64,000 bases of DNA from Nitratidesulfovibrio sp. SRB-5 (GTDB lineage: Bacteria; Desulfobacterota; Desulfovibrionia; Desulfovibrionales; Desulfovibrionaceae), in the NCBI RefSeq assembly GCF_019931275.1, contig NZ_JAIOTY010000002.1, positions 640,131 through 704,130 of the forward strand. The letters run 5' to 3'. The notes beneath the pieces were generated by a model. It was given only the letters and a program-made list of their open reading frames with translations. It was not told the origin of the DNA and ran no database searches. A program made the translations under genes and the position numbers. Positions 19,559 through 28,275 of this stretch are shown piece after piece (positions within the stretch are counted from its first letter, which is position 1; every line of letters starts with the position of its first letter).

Positions 19559-21052
19559 TCAGGGGGTGCCGTCGGCCTTGCACGGGCCGTTGTCAGGGGC
19601 GGCGGAGTCCTGCCCGCGCCCCTTGCTCCGCACCCGTCCCACGGACAGCAGCACGCCCACCGCGCACAGCGCGCAGAAGGTCCACAGCGCGGTGCGCATG
19701 GAGGAAAGGAAGCCCGGCAGGGTGGCCGCCGACACCGGCTCCCCGCCCATGAACACGGAAAACACGATGGTCACCACGATCATGGAAGCCATCATGCCCA
19801 GGGTGCGCATGGTGCTGGTCATGCCGGATGCCACGCCCAGGTGGCGCGGCTCCACACTGCCCACGATGGCGCTGGCGTTGGGCGAGGCGAACAGTCCGTA
19901 GCCCACGCCCAGCAGCACCAGCACCACCACGGTGAGCGCGGTGGAGGTGTCCTGCCCGATGAACGCGGCCACGCCAAGGCCCACGGCGCACAGCACCATG
20001 CCCACGGTGGCCACCCGTTCGGCGGGAAAGCGGTCGGCCAGCCGCCCGCCGACGGGCGAAAGCACCATCTGGATCACCGGCTGGATGATCATCAGCAGGC
20101 CCGCATCGCTGGGGGTAAGCCCGCGCACGTATTGCAGGTACAGCCCCAGAAAGAACAGCACCCCGAAGGTGGAGGCATAGTTGATGAGCGCGGACAGGCA
20201 ACTGAGCGTGAACAGCCGGTTGCGCGACAGCAGGGTGACTTCCAGCAGCGGAAAGGGGGTGTGCGATTCCAGCCACAGGAACAGCCCGCCGCAGGCCAGC
20301 CCGGCGGCTAGCGCCCCCCAGGCCCATGCGCCCTCGTCCAGATGCGACGAACCCAGGGTAAGCAGCACGATGGTGCCCGCGTATACCAGGCTGCCGCGCA
20401 GGTCGAAGGGTTCGCCCCGGGCAGAGCGCCATTCGCCGCGCAGCCTAGTGAACACCAGCAGCAGGGCGGCAATGCCGAAGGGTAGCACCATCAGGAACAC
20501 CCAGCGCCACCCGAAGTGGGTGGTCAGAAAGCCCCCGATCAGCGGCCCGCACGAAATGCCCGCATAGGCCGCCGCCGAGACGATGCCGATGGCCCGTCCG
20601 CGTTCCTCGCGCGGGAACACCTCGAGCATGATGGCGAAGCTGTTGGCCACGATCATGGCCGCGCCCATGCCCTGCAAAAAGCGCAGGCCGATGACCATGC
20701 GGATGGACTGCGACAGCGAGAGCACGGCGGTGATGGTGGTGAACAGCACAAGGCCCGCCAGAAACAGCCTGCGCCGCCCGAAGATGTCGCCAAGTCGGCC
20801 CATGATCAGCAGGAACACCGAAAGGGCCATGACGTAGGTGGTTTCCACCAGCCCCACCTGCATGGCCGTGGCGGCAAGGTCGCGCCCGATGGCGGGCAGC
20901 GAGACGCCCACGGCGGACATCATCAGCGGCATGAGGATCATGGACGTGCTGACCACGAACAGCACCGCCCCGCGCGAAACGGGCGCGGGCGACTGGCCGG
21001 GGGCGGATGCCCCGTGGCCCGGCGTGCGGCAGGGGAAGGAGGCGGGGCTCAT
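19559..21052 (-). CDS. MFS transporter, DHA2-type drug exporter
   Basis: A 497-residue proton-coupled exporter with about 14 hydrophobic segments. Motif A GRLGDIFGRRRLF lies between helices 2 and 3, and motif C-like GPLIGGFLTTHFGWRWVF is typical of the 14-helix EmrB/QacA family. A charged loop follows helix 6. The start codon overlaps the stop of the upstream marR by four bases (ATGA), so translation is coupled; drug or organic-acid efflux under MarR control is likely. Confidence 0.9.
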   Translation of the reverse strand: MSPASFPCRTPGHGASAPGQSPAPVSRGAVLFVVSTSMILMPLMMSAVGVSLPAIGRDLAATAMQVGLVETTYVMALSVFLLIMGRLGDIFGRRRLFLAGLVLFTTITAVLSLSQSIRMVIGLRFLQGMGAAMIVANSFAIMLEVFPREERGRAIGIVSAAAYAGISCGPLIGGFLTTHFGWRWVFLMVLPFGIAALLLVFTRLRGEWRSARGEPFDLRGSLVYAGTIVLLTLGSSHLDEGAWAWGALAAGLACGGLFLWLESHTPFPLLEVTLLSRNRLFTLSCLSALINYASTFGVLFFLGLYLQYVRGLTPSDAGLLMIIQPVIQMVLSPVGGRLADRFPAERVATVGMVLCAVGLGVAAFIGQDTSTALTVVVLVLLGVGYGLFASPNASAIVGSVEPRHLGVASGMTSTMRTLGMMASMIVVTIVFSVFMGGEPVSAATLPGFLSSMRTALWTFCALCAVGVLLSVGRVRSKGRGQDSAAPDNGPCKADGTP

Positions 21053-21672
21053 TGCGCGCCTCCACCCGTCTGGTCCGTCGGGGAAGCATGGCCAGCCTTG
21101 CCAGCTTGACCAGTCTGGCCAGCTTGGCAGGTCGGGCCTGCCGGATTTGTCGGACAGGCCGTGTCCGGGGTGCCGGACATGTCCATCCGTTCCGGTCCGG
21201 CTGGCCTTTCCGGTTTGGCCGGCCTGTCCGGCCTGCCCAGTTCGGCCAGCACGTTGGAGATCATGCGGTCCAGAAAGCCCAGGGCCTGTTCGCGTTCATC
21301 GCCGGAGAATCCGCGCACCATGGTTTCGGTCAACTCGCGCAGGGTGGCCAGAAAGGGCGCGCGCAATTCTTCAGCCTGCGGGGTCAGGGTGATGACCAAC
21401 TGGCGGCGGTTGCGCGGGTTCACGGTGCGGGTTACCAGCCCGGCGGCCTCCAGCTTGGCCAGCGAGCGGGCGGCGGAACCCTTGTCGAAGTGCAGTTTTT
21501 CGGCCAGTTCTTCCTGCGAGACGCCGTCGCCGCCCTGAAAGAGTTCGGCCAGAAAGGGTATCTGCCCCTTGCCCACCGGCCCGAGCGGGGTGATGCGCTC
21601 CAGGGCCAGCAGCAGCACCAGGCGGCGCAACTGGCCCACGCGGTAGGCAAAAGATGTGAGTCGCTGTTCCAT
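21049..21672 (-). CDS. MarR family regulator of the MFS exporter
   Basis: A 207-residue protein. A MarR winged helix spans residues 1-140 (VSQEELAEKLHFDKGSAARS, wing with NPRNRRQLVITLT). After it comes a 60-residue Pro/Gly/Thr-rich tail produced by degenerate 9-base repeats in 21060-21235. The start at 21672 has an AGGA-type site; the frame is open upstream but without homology. It lies in an operon with the exporter and has a palindromic site directly upstream, as expected for autoregulation. Confidence 0.88.
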   Translation of the reverse strand: MEQRLTSFAYRVGQLRRLVLLLALERITPLGPVGKGQIPFLAELFQGGDGVSQEELAEKLHFDKGSAARSLAKLEAAGLVTRTVNPRNRRQLVITLTPQAEELRAPFLATLRELTETMVRGFSGDEREQALGFLDRMISNVLAELGRPDRPAKPERPAGPERMDMSGTPDTACPTNPAGPTCQAGQTGQAGKAGHASPTDQTGGGAQ

Positions 21673-21687
21673 GCGAAATGTCCTATT

Positions 21688-21716
21688 GTTGCCTTTGCAA
21701 CTGTTGAGAGGGCAAC
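21688..21716. promoter_or_regulatory. Candidate MarR operator
   Basis: GTTGCC (21688-21693) pairs with GGCAAC (21711-21716), and an inner GTTGC/GCAAC palindrome (21688-21701) overlaps it, 16 to 44 bases upstream of the marR start. Location and symmetry suit an autoregulatory operator. The rest of the divergent gap to 22087 shows no gene. Confidence 0.45.
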
Positions 21717-22087
21717 AGATAGGCGTGGGGCGGGCAGGTGTCAAGGCTGTGCAGGGGATGGCCTGCGATTTTGCGCGGGCCAGAACAGGGCCCATGGCCG
21801 ATGGTACAGGTTTTCCGGGCGGTCCTGCTCATGCCGGGGCGTGTGCCGTGGTACGGCGTGTGCTGCGCATCGCACCGGACTTGCCGTGGCGGGCGTGCGG
21901 AACGGGGATGCGGCAGCGCCACCCGCGCGAACGGCAGTGGACGCCGGAGCACGGCGGCGCTATGCCGTGGCGGTGCATCGTGATGCCGCGGCCTTGGCCG
22001 CACGGACCGCACTGTCGCCCCTGCGCCCTCATCCCGCGTCATCCGCCGAATCGCCAGACCGCCAGCCAACCGGACAGGGAACCGCCC

Positions 22088-23026
22088 ATGAGCACCCGCC
22101 ACGAATCTTCCGCAGGCCACACCGCCACAGCGCCCGACGCACCGGGCACCTCCGGGACGTTGGGCACGCCTGACGCCTCCCACGGACCGGGCGCGCCTGC
22201 TGCATCGGGGGCCGCGACGGGCATCGACCCTTCAGGGGCCTTCGTGCCTGCGGATATGCGCGTGCACCACGAAACCTTCCGGGTGCGCGGGTACGAGGTG
22301 GGGCCGGACGGCACCGTTTCCGCGCAGATCATCTGCGACTACCTGCAAGAGGCGGCGGGGGTGCATGCGGACAGGCTGGGGCTTTCGCTGGCGGCGCTGC
22401 ACGAACAGGGGCAGGCGTGGGTGCTGGCCCGGCTGGCGGTGCAGGTGGAGCGCGCCCCGGCGGAGGGCGAGACGGTGACGGTACGCACCTGGCCGTGCGG
22501 GGTGGAGCGGCTGCAATTCCGGCGCGACTACCTGATGCTGGGGCAGGACGGGGCGGTGGTGGCGCGCGGGGCCTCGTTCTGGGTGGTCATCAATCTGGCC
22601 AGCCGCAGGCCGGAGAGGATCCCCCCTACGGTGGCGGCCCTGCTGCCGGAAAATCCGCCGCTGGCGCTGGATGGCGGACTGCTGGGCGACCGGCGGCCCC
22701 CCGCGGCGGCGGAAGACGCCGCTCCGCTTTCCTCCCGGTCCTTCGCGGTGCGCCGGGCGGACATGGACCGCAACCGCCACGTGAACAACGTGCGCTACCT
22801 GGACTGGGCGCTGGAAGGCGTGGCCGACGAGGTGCAGGAGACATCCCGCCCCGTGTGGCTGGACATGCACTTCCGGGCCGAGACGGTGTACGGCGACACG
22901 GTGGAAGCGCAATGCCTGCCTGCGCCTGCCGATACGCCCGCGCCGGGTGCCGCGCGCTTCGTGCACGTCCTTACCCGCCGCTCCGATGGCCGCGAGGTGG
23001 CGCGGGCGCTTACCGGCTGGCGGTGA
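22088..23026 (+). CDS. Acyl-ACP thioesterase
   Basis: Double hotdog-fold thioesterase of the FatA/FatB-like (acyl-ACP) family, releasing free fatty acids from ACP. The product is 312 residues. The first hotdog spans about residues 57-165 (DYLQEAAGVHADRLG, then YLMLGQDG). The second starts near 215 with the active-site segment MDRNRHVNNVRYLDWAL, which supplies the Asn and His of the family. The N-terminal 55 residues are Ala/Gly/Ser-rich low complexity. The start has AGGGA upstream. Confidence 0.88.
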   Translation: MSTRHESSAGHTATAPDAPGTSGTLGTPDASHGPGAPAASGAATGIDPSGAFVPADMRVHHETFRVRGYEVGPDGTVSAQIICDYLQEAAGVHADRLGLSLAALHEQGQAWVLARLAVQVERAPAEGETVTVRTWPCGVERLQFRRDYLMLGQDGAVVARGASFWVVINLASRRPERIPPTVAALLPENPPLALDGGLLGDRRPPAAAEDAAPLSSRSFAVRRADMDRNRHVNNVRYLDWALEGVADEVQETSRPVWLDMHFRAETVYGDTVEAQCLPAPADTPAPGAARFVHVLTRRSDGREVARALTGWR

Positions 23027-23316
23027 TGGGGTATTCCCGAGGATTTCTTTTGCCGTAGCCGCCCTGTTTGGTGGGCTCGGAGCGAATTCTGTCGGTATCT
23101 GTCCCTGTTAGTGTATGAGGGCGCACGGGTAAGGTCCTGTCTGTGCAGCACACCTTGCCTTGTCCCCGCCCCATCCAACGACCGCCTTTCGCGCGGATTG
23201 CGCCCGCAGCCGGAGATCGGCGCCGGAGGCCTTGCGACGGCGGAAGCTCCGGCGTCGCGGGTGCACCGCAGACCGACCAGAGGTACACGCAGAACCCGAA
23301 CTAACACCAAGGCTTC

Positions 23317-23563
23317 GGGAGCTTCGCGCGCATTGGCGTCACCGGCGGCAGATCACCCGAAGGCGCCTTGCGCCGCAGGGAAGCTGCCGCCGCAGGGACG
23401 CCGCGCAGGATGCCCCGGGGTTCCAAGGGGCGGAGCCCCTGGAACGCGGGGGTGCAGGGGGTGTTCGTTACAACACCCCCTGCCCGTCGGAGACATAACG
23501 AAATCGAGCGTGATCGAAAGGGCACACGTGTCTTCGTAGAAACCGTGTCCGACAAGGCACAAC
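23317..23563 (+). repeat. Structured element, family C copy 1
   Basis: First of three copies of a multi-hairpin element. In order: outer stem GGCGGCAG/CTGCCGCC enclosing GGCGC/GCGCC (23344-23391), stem TTCCAAGGGG/CCCCTGGAA (23421-23444), stem GCAGGGGGTGTT/AACACCCCCTGC (23454-23483), then the block GTCGGAGACATAACGAAATC (23486-23505) and a tail ending in TTCGTAGAAACCGTG. Other copies: 25285-25536 (minus) and 25688-25940 (plus). Stems differ by paired changes between copies. No coding potential. Confidence 0.85.
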
Positions 23564-23634
23564 GCCTCTTCTTCCCTTTCTTGCTGTCCTTCTTCTTCTC
23601 CCTCCCCCGGCCCCTCCCCCTTCCCCTCCCCAAC

Positions 23635-23671
23635 AAAAAAACGGGGGAAGGAACCTGCGTCCCTCCCCCCG
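23635..23671 (-). terminator. Intrinsic terminator of the HD gene
   Basis: Minus strand: CGGGGGGAGGGA (23671-23660), a short loop, TTCCTTCCCCCG (23653-23642), then seven T residues (23641-23635). It lies about 30 bases after the HD-domain gene stop. Confidence 0.75.
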
Positions 23672-23701
23672 CGTCTCGCAAGGAATGCATCAATCCCGGC
23701 G

Positions 23702-25027
23702 CTAGCCGAAATTCTTCGCCTTGTACTCGCGCACGTAGTCCACGGCTTCGGGCACGCTGGTCACTTCGCCCGCCACCTGCGCCTTCAGCAGCGCATCGCG
23801 CAGCATGCCCACCTGGGGGCCGGGGTGCAGGCTGGTGAACTCCATGATCTCGTTGCCGTTCAGCAGGGGCTCCAGCATCTGTTCCGGGGTTTCGGCGCGC
23901 TCCAGGTACTTCATGTTGTGATTGAAGTAGGTGTAGCTGCCGCCGCGGGCTTCCAGATCGGCACGGGCCATTTCGATGAGCCGGGGGTATTCGTCCAGCG
24001 ACTTGAAGCGGCGGATGCCCCGGTCGGTGAGCATGAAGTGGAAGCGCATGTGATGGCGCACCAGATGGCACACCTGCTCCACGTCTTCCGGCGAGAAGTG
24101 CAGGCGGCGCAGCAGCTTGCGCGTTACCTTCGCGCCCACGCGATGGTGCTGGTAGAAGTTCCACTTACCGTCGAAGTATTCCGCCGTGTACAGCTTGCCC
24201 ACGTCGTGGAACAACATGGCAAAGGTGCCCAGCCAGTCGTAGTTGTACTCGCCTTCGGGGTAGTGGTGCATGCAATCAAGCGTATGGTCGAGCACCGACT
24301 CTTCCGCACCCTCGTCATTGCGCTGCTGGCGCACGCGGGACAGGGCCGCGACTTCGGGCAGCAGGCCGTGCAGCACCTGCGAATCGAACAGCAGCCGCAC
24401 GAACTTCCACATGCACTCGGCTTCCACCTTGCGCCACTCGTCCATGATGTCCGAGATGCGCACGTAGTCCAGCACGCGGCTGGCGGCGCGGATGATGGCT
24501 ATCCACGAGTTGGGTTCTATGGGCAGGTCGAAGTTGGCCGCAAAACGCATGGCCCGGATGACCAGCAGGTAGTTGCGGCGCAGGGTTTCGTCGGGAATAC
24601 CACGCAGTTGCACCTTGCCCTTCGAGAAGTCCTCGAAGCCTTCGTACACATCGCCGGTATGGGCGATGTACGGGCAGGCCAGTGCGGGGGGCATCTTGCC
24701 CTGCTCTTCCAGCACGCGCAGCATGCGCGGGGTGATGCGGGCCAGGGTATGTTCCGGATGCGACGATTCTTCGGTGTCGGTGTGGTAGAAGCGGATCAGC
24801 GCTCCGCCTTCACGCATGGTGGCGACCACGCCGTCTTCGTTGGAGCGTTCGAGGCTGGGGAAAAGCTTGCCGAGCTCTTCGTAGTCGGGCTCGCAGGCGA
24901 TGTCGATTTCGATTTCGCGGCCGTCCAGCAGTTCTTTCTGCAACTGCGCGTTGACCACGTAGGCGTCGTAGCCGTTGCGAAGGATGGCCTTGCAGATGGC
25001 TATGGCGTCCTTGAAAGGTTGGCTCAT
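23702..25027 (-). CDS. HD-domain protein related to CCA-adding enzymes, nucleotidyltransferase motif degenerate
   Basis: A 441-residue protein with the layout of a tRNA nucleotidyltransferase: an N-terminal nucleotidyltransferase-like segment (GYDAYVVNAQLQKEL, then EIEIDIACEPD), a poly(A)-polymerase-type RNA-binding helix region (LRRNYLLVIRAMRFAANFD), and an HD phosphohydrolase domain (AMLFHDVGKLYTAEY, then HHRVGAKVTRKLLRRL). The catalytic Gly-Gly-x-x-Arg-Asp signature is replaced (VNAQLQKE) and the metal motif reads EID. Nucleotide addition is therefore doubtful, and 2',3'-cyclic phosphodiesterase or phosphatase activity of the HD domain is the likelier remaining function. It is flanked by family C elements on both sides. 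Confidence 0.82.
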   Translation of the reverse strand: MSQPFKDAIAICKAILRNGYDAYVVNAQLQKELLDGREIEIDIACEPDYEELGKLFPSLERSNEDGVVATMREGGALIRFYHTDTEESSHPEHTLARITPRMLRVLEEQGKMPPALACPYIAHTGDVYEGFEDFSKGKVQLRGIPDETLRRNYLLVIRAMRFAANFDLPIEPNSWIAIIRAASRVLDYVRISDIMDEWRKVEAECMWKFVRLLFDSQVLHGLLPEVAALSRVRQQRNDEGAEESVLDHTLDCMHHYPEGEYNYDWLGTFAMLFHDVGKLYTAEYFDGKWNFYQHHRVGAKVTRKLLRRLHFSPEDVEQVCHLVRHHMRFHFMLTDRGIRRFKSLDEYPRLIEMARADLEARGGSYTYFNHNMKYLERAETPEQMLEPLLNGNEIMEFTSLHPGPQVGMLRDALLKAQVAGEVTSVPEAVDYVREYKAKNFG

Positions 25028-25284
25028 CCCTGTCCTCCTGAAAGTGATGAAAAGCGCGCCCTACGGCGCGGTGCCATCCGTGCATCACAGGCGCGGCCAG
25101 AAAAGTCAAGGCGGCTGGCGTGGGCTGGCGGGGCCGGTGGATGTGGGCCGGGCATGGCCGGTGGCACCGGATAGGGCAGCATTGGGTGCGTGCGCACGGG
25201 AAGTGTGTCTGCCTGATTGTGCCAAAATGCACAAAAGTGGCGTGGGATGCAAGGGGGAGGGGGGATGAGGGGTAAGGGGAGAGG

Positions 25285-25536
25285 GTTATGCCTTGGTGGT
25301 TACGGTTTCTACGAATACACGCCAGCCCTGTTGATTACTCTCGATTTCGTTATGTCTCCGACGGGCCGGGGGTGTTGTAACGAACACCCCCTGCACCCCC
25401 GCGTTCCAGGGGGGCTTCGCCACCCCTGGACCCCCGGCGTCTCTTGCGCGGCGTCCCCACGGCGGCAGCTTCCCTGCGGCGCTGGGGCGCCTCCGGGTGA
25501 TCTGCCGCCGGTGCCGCCAATGCGCACCAATCTCCC
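25285..25536 (-). repeat. Structured element, family C copy 2
   Basis: Minus-strand copy, upstream of the HD gene and in the same direction. It matches copy 1 across its whole length: stem GGCGGCAG/CTGCCGCC, inner GGCGC-CCCA-GCGCC, a CCAGGGG/CCCCTGG stem, the GGGGGTGTT/AACACCCCC hairpin, and the invariant GTCGGAGACATAACGAAATC block. Its tail (TCAACAGGGCTGGCGTGTAT) resembles copy 3 more than copy 1. Confidence 0.85.
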
Positions 25537-25687
25537 GGTGACGTGACTAGGCTATGAGTTGCGTGTGTATTTGGGCCAGTTCAAAGGAAACGTGAAGCGC
25601 GTAGAAGCGTGTGACGCCGGGCTTTGACGGCGGCACATGCGTCGCAACGGGGGCGTGGGTAGGGCGACCAAGTGGGATTTAGGCTAC

Positions 25688-25940
25688 GGGAGCTTGGCGC
25701 ACATACGTATTCCGCCGGGCAGATCACCCAAAGGCGCTCCAGCGCCGGAGGGAAGCTGCCCGGTGAAGAATGCGGTGCAGGATGCGTTGGGGGTCCAGGG
25801 GGGGCGAAGCCCCCCTGGAGCGCGGGGATGCAAGGGGCCATCGCTAAATGGCCCCTTGCCCGTCGGAGACATAACGAAATCGACTGTACTCAACAGGGCT
25901 GGCGTGTATTCGTGGACGCCGTGTCCAATAGCGCACGACC
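25688..25940 (+). repeat. Structured element, family C copy 3
   Basis: Plus-strand copy ending 34 bases from the pyrC stop. Compared with copy 1 the first stem is CCGGGCAG/CTGCCCGG (three successive base pairs changed on both sides) and the third is GCAAGGGGCCAT/ATGGCCCCTTGC (four pairs changed on both sides). The following GTCGGAGACATAACGAAATC block is identical. The 25028-25973 gap holds no gene beyond these two copies. Confidence 0.85.
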
Positions 25941-25973
25941 TCTCTTCTTTGCCTGCGGCCCAGCCCCGTCCCC

Positions 25974-27287
25974 CTACACCACTTTCACTCCCCCAAGCCA
26001 CAGCGCCTTCACCCGGCCCACCAGTTCCTTCCCCAGGAACGGCGTGTTCAGACTCTTCGAGTGCATGGTCCCGCGCGAGGGCACCCACTTCTCTTCCGGG
26101 TCCAGCAGGAAGAAATCCGCCGGGTCGCCCACGTTGAATCCGTTCACGGGCAGCCCGAATATCCTTCCCGGTTCCGTCGCCCACAGGCGGATCAAATCCG
26201 CCTCGGTCAGCACGCCTTCACGCACCAGCCCCCAGGTCAGGGCCACGGCGGTATCAAGGCCGGTGATGCCATTGGGCGCCTCGTCCAGCGGGGTTTCCTT
26301 TTCGTGCGCCGCGTGCGGGGCATGATCGGTGGCCAGGATGTCGATGACGCCGGATTGCACGGCCTCACGCAGGGCGGCCACGTCGTCGTCGGTGCGCAGG
26401 GGCGGGTTGACCTTGGCCTTGGTGTCGTAGCCCAGCAGTTCCTTGTCGGTCAGCAGCAGGTAGTGGGGGCAGGTTTCCGCCGTTACCGGCACGCCACGCT
26501 GCTTGGCCCAGGCGATCAGTTCCACCGAGCGGCGGCACGAGATGTGCGCGAGGTGGATGGGCAGCTTCAGGTAGTCGGCCAGCAGGATGTCGCGCGCCAC
26601 GTGCAGCGCCTCGCCGATGTCCGGCTGGCCCTTCACCCCTATGCGCCCGCTGGTCTCGCCCTCGTTCATGTGCGCGCCCTTGGCCAGGTAGGGGTCTTCG
26701 CAGTGGTCGATGACCACCTTGCCCTGGTCGGCGGCGTATTCCACGCAGCGGCGGAACATTTCGGTATCCGGCACGGGCGCGCCGTCGTTGGAAAAGGCCA
26801 CGCAGCCCGCCTCGGCCAGTTCGGCCAGTGGGGCAAGCTCCGTGCCCTTCAGCCCCACCGTGGCCGCGCCGATGGGGTGCAGGCGCGGGCCGTGCGGCCA
26901 GTGGCGGCGGGCGGTGTCGATCATGTCGCGGGTGATGGAGGCATCGTCGTTGACCGGTTTGGTGTTGGCCATGCACAGCACGGCCCCGAACCCGCCGTGG
27001 GCGGCTGCCGCAAGCCCGCTGGCGATGTCTTCCTTGTACTCCTGCCCCGGCTCGCGCATGTGGGTGTGCGCGTCGATCAAGGCCGGAAACAGCACCATGC
27101 CCTTGGCGTCGATGCTCTCCGCCCCGGCGGGCGCGGCGCCGGAACCGGCGTCCGTACCGGCGGGCGTGCAGCCCGCGCCGCTGTCGGTCACGGACGCGAT
27201 GCGCCCGTCGGCCACGGCAACGTCCACCATGCGCCCCAGCAGGCGGGCATTGCGAAGGAACAGGGAAGGGGAAGTGGTGGCGGTCAT
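25974..27287 (-). CDS. pyrC: Dihydroorotase, class I
   Basis: Third step of pyrimidine synthesis: cyclises carbamoyl aspartate to dihydroorotate. The 437-residue protein shows the metal site [32 protein letters not shown] and ILATDHAPH, all expected for a class I enzyme. A Gly/Ala-rich insert of about 20 residues occurs near position 37-60. Its ATG overlaps the pyrB stop by four bases, so the two are translationally coupled, and class I dihydroorotases often associate with aspartate transcarbamoylase. Confidence 0.96.
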   Translation of the reverse strand: MTATTSPSLFLRNARLLGRMVDVAVADGRIASVTDSGAGCTPAGTDAGSGAAPAGAESIDAKGMVLFPALIDAHTHMREPGQEYKEDIASGLAAAAHGGFGAVLCMANTKPVNDDASITRDMIDTARRHWPHGPRLHPIGAATVGLKGTELAPLAELAEAGCVAFSNDGAPVPDTEMFRRCVEYAADQGKVVIDHCEDPYLAKGAHMNEGETSGRIGVKGQPDIGEALHVARDILLADYLKLPIHLAHISCRRSVELIAWAKQRGVPVTAETCPHYLLLTDKELLGYDTKAKVNPPLRTDDDVAALREAVQSGVIDILATDHAPHAAHEKETPLDEAPNGITGLDTAVALTWGLVREGVLTEADLIRLWATEPGRIFGLPVNGFNVGDPADFFLLDPEEKWVPSRGTMHSKSLNTPFLGKELVGRVKALWLGGVKVV

Positions 27288-28261
27288 GCGCGGCCTCCGT
27301 TGTCGGCGGTCTGCTCTATGCCGGTGCGGGTGGCGAGCAGGAAAAGGATTGCCATGCGCGTGGCCACGCCCGCGGCCACCTGGTCCAGGATCAGGCTTTC
27401 GGGGGCGTCGGCCAGCACGGACGAGATTTCCAGCCCGCGGTTCATGGGGCCGGGGTGCAGCACCCGCGCGCCCGGCGCGGCCATGGCCAGGTGCCGGGGC
27501 GACAGGCAGAAACGCTGCGCGTATTCGCGCAGGTCGGGCAGCAGGCCCGCCTGCTGGCGTTCCAGTTGCAGGCGCAGGCACATCACCGCGTCCACTCCCT
27601 GCACGGCGTCGTCCAGCCGGTTGAAGATGGTCACCGGCCAGTTGTGCACCCCGGCGGGCAACAGGGTGCGCGGCGCGCACAGCCGCACCTTTACCCCCAG
27701 CGACGAGAGCAGGTGCACGTTGGATCGGGCCACCCGGCTGTGGGCAATGTCACCCAGGATGAGCAGGGTGCGCCCCTCGAAGGTGTCGCCCCAGACCTGG
27801 CGCAGCGAATAGCAGTCCAGCAGGGCCTGGGTGGGGTGGGCGTGCCAGCCGTCGCCCGCGTTGACCACCGAGCAGTCCAGCCGCTCGGCCAGAAACTGCG
27901 CCGCGCCGCTGGACGAATGGCGGATGACGATGATGTCCGGCGTCATGGCCTGCAAGGTGAGCGCGGTGTCCTTCAGGCTTTCGCCCTTGGACAGGCTGGA
28001 CCCGCTCTTGGCCAGCGAGAAGGTGTCGGCGGAAAGCCGCTTGCCCGCCACGTCGAACGATGTCTTGGTGCGGGTGCTCGGCTCCGCGAAGAACAGCACC
28101 ACGCTCTTGCCCTTCAGGGTGGGCACCTTTTTCACGGGGCGGCGGTTGATGTCGTGGAACTGGGCCGCCGTGTCCAGCAGGTGGAACAGCTCTGCCCGCG
28201 TCAGCTGGGTGACGTCCAGCAGGTCCTTGTGGGGCCACGTGGGGCGTTGTGCGTGCTGCAT
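27284..28261 (-). CDS. pyrB: Aspartate carbamoyltransferase catalytic subunit
   Basis: Carbamoylates aspartate in pyrimidine synthesis. The 325-residue chain has the carbamoyl-phosphate motif [18 protein letters not shown], and [11 protein letters not shown] near the end. No regulatory-subunit gene (pyrI) is adjacent, consistent with a class that pairs with dihydroorotase. The start at 28261 is the first Met before homology; the ribosome binding site is poor. The frame stays open far upstream but inside the previous gene. Confidence 0.96.
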   Translation of the reverse strand: MQHAQRPTWPHKDLLDVTQLTRAELFHLLDTAAQFHDINRRPVKKVPTLKGKSVVLFFAEPSTRTKTSFDVAGKRLSADTFSLAKSGSSLSKGESLKDTALTLQAMTPDIIVIRHSSSGAAQFLAERLDCSVVNAGDGWHAHPTQALLDCYSLRQVWGDTFEGRTLLILGDIAHSRVARSNVHLLSSLGVKVRLCAPRTLLPAGVHNWPVTIFNRLDDAVQGVDAVMCLRLQLERQQAGLLPDLREYAQRFCLSPRHLAMAAPGARVLHPGPMNRGLEISSVLADAPESLILDQVAAGVATRMAILFLLATRTGIEQTADNGGRA

Positions 28262-28275
28262 GTGGGTGTGGGGGG

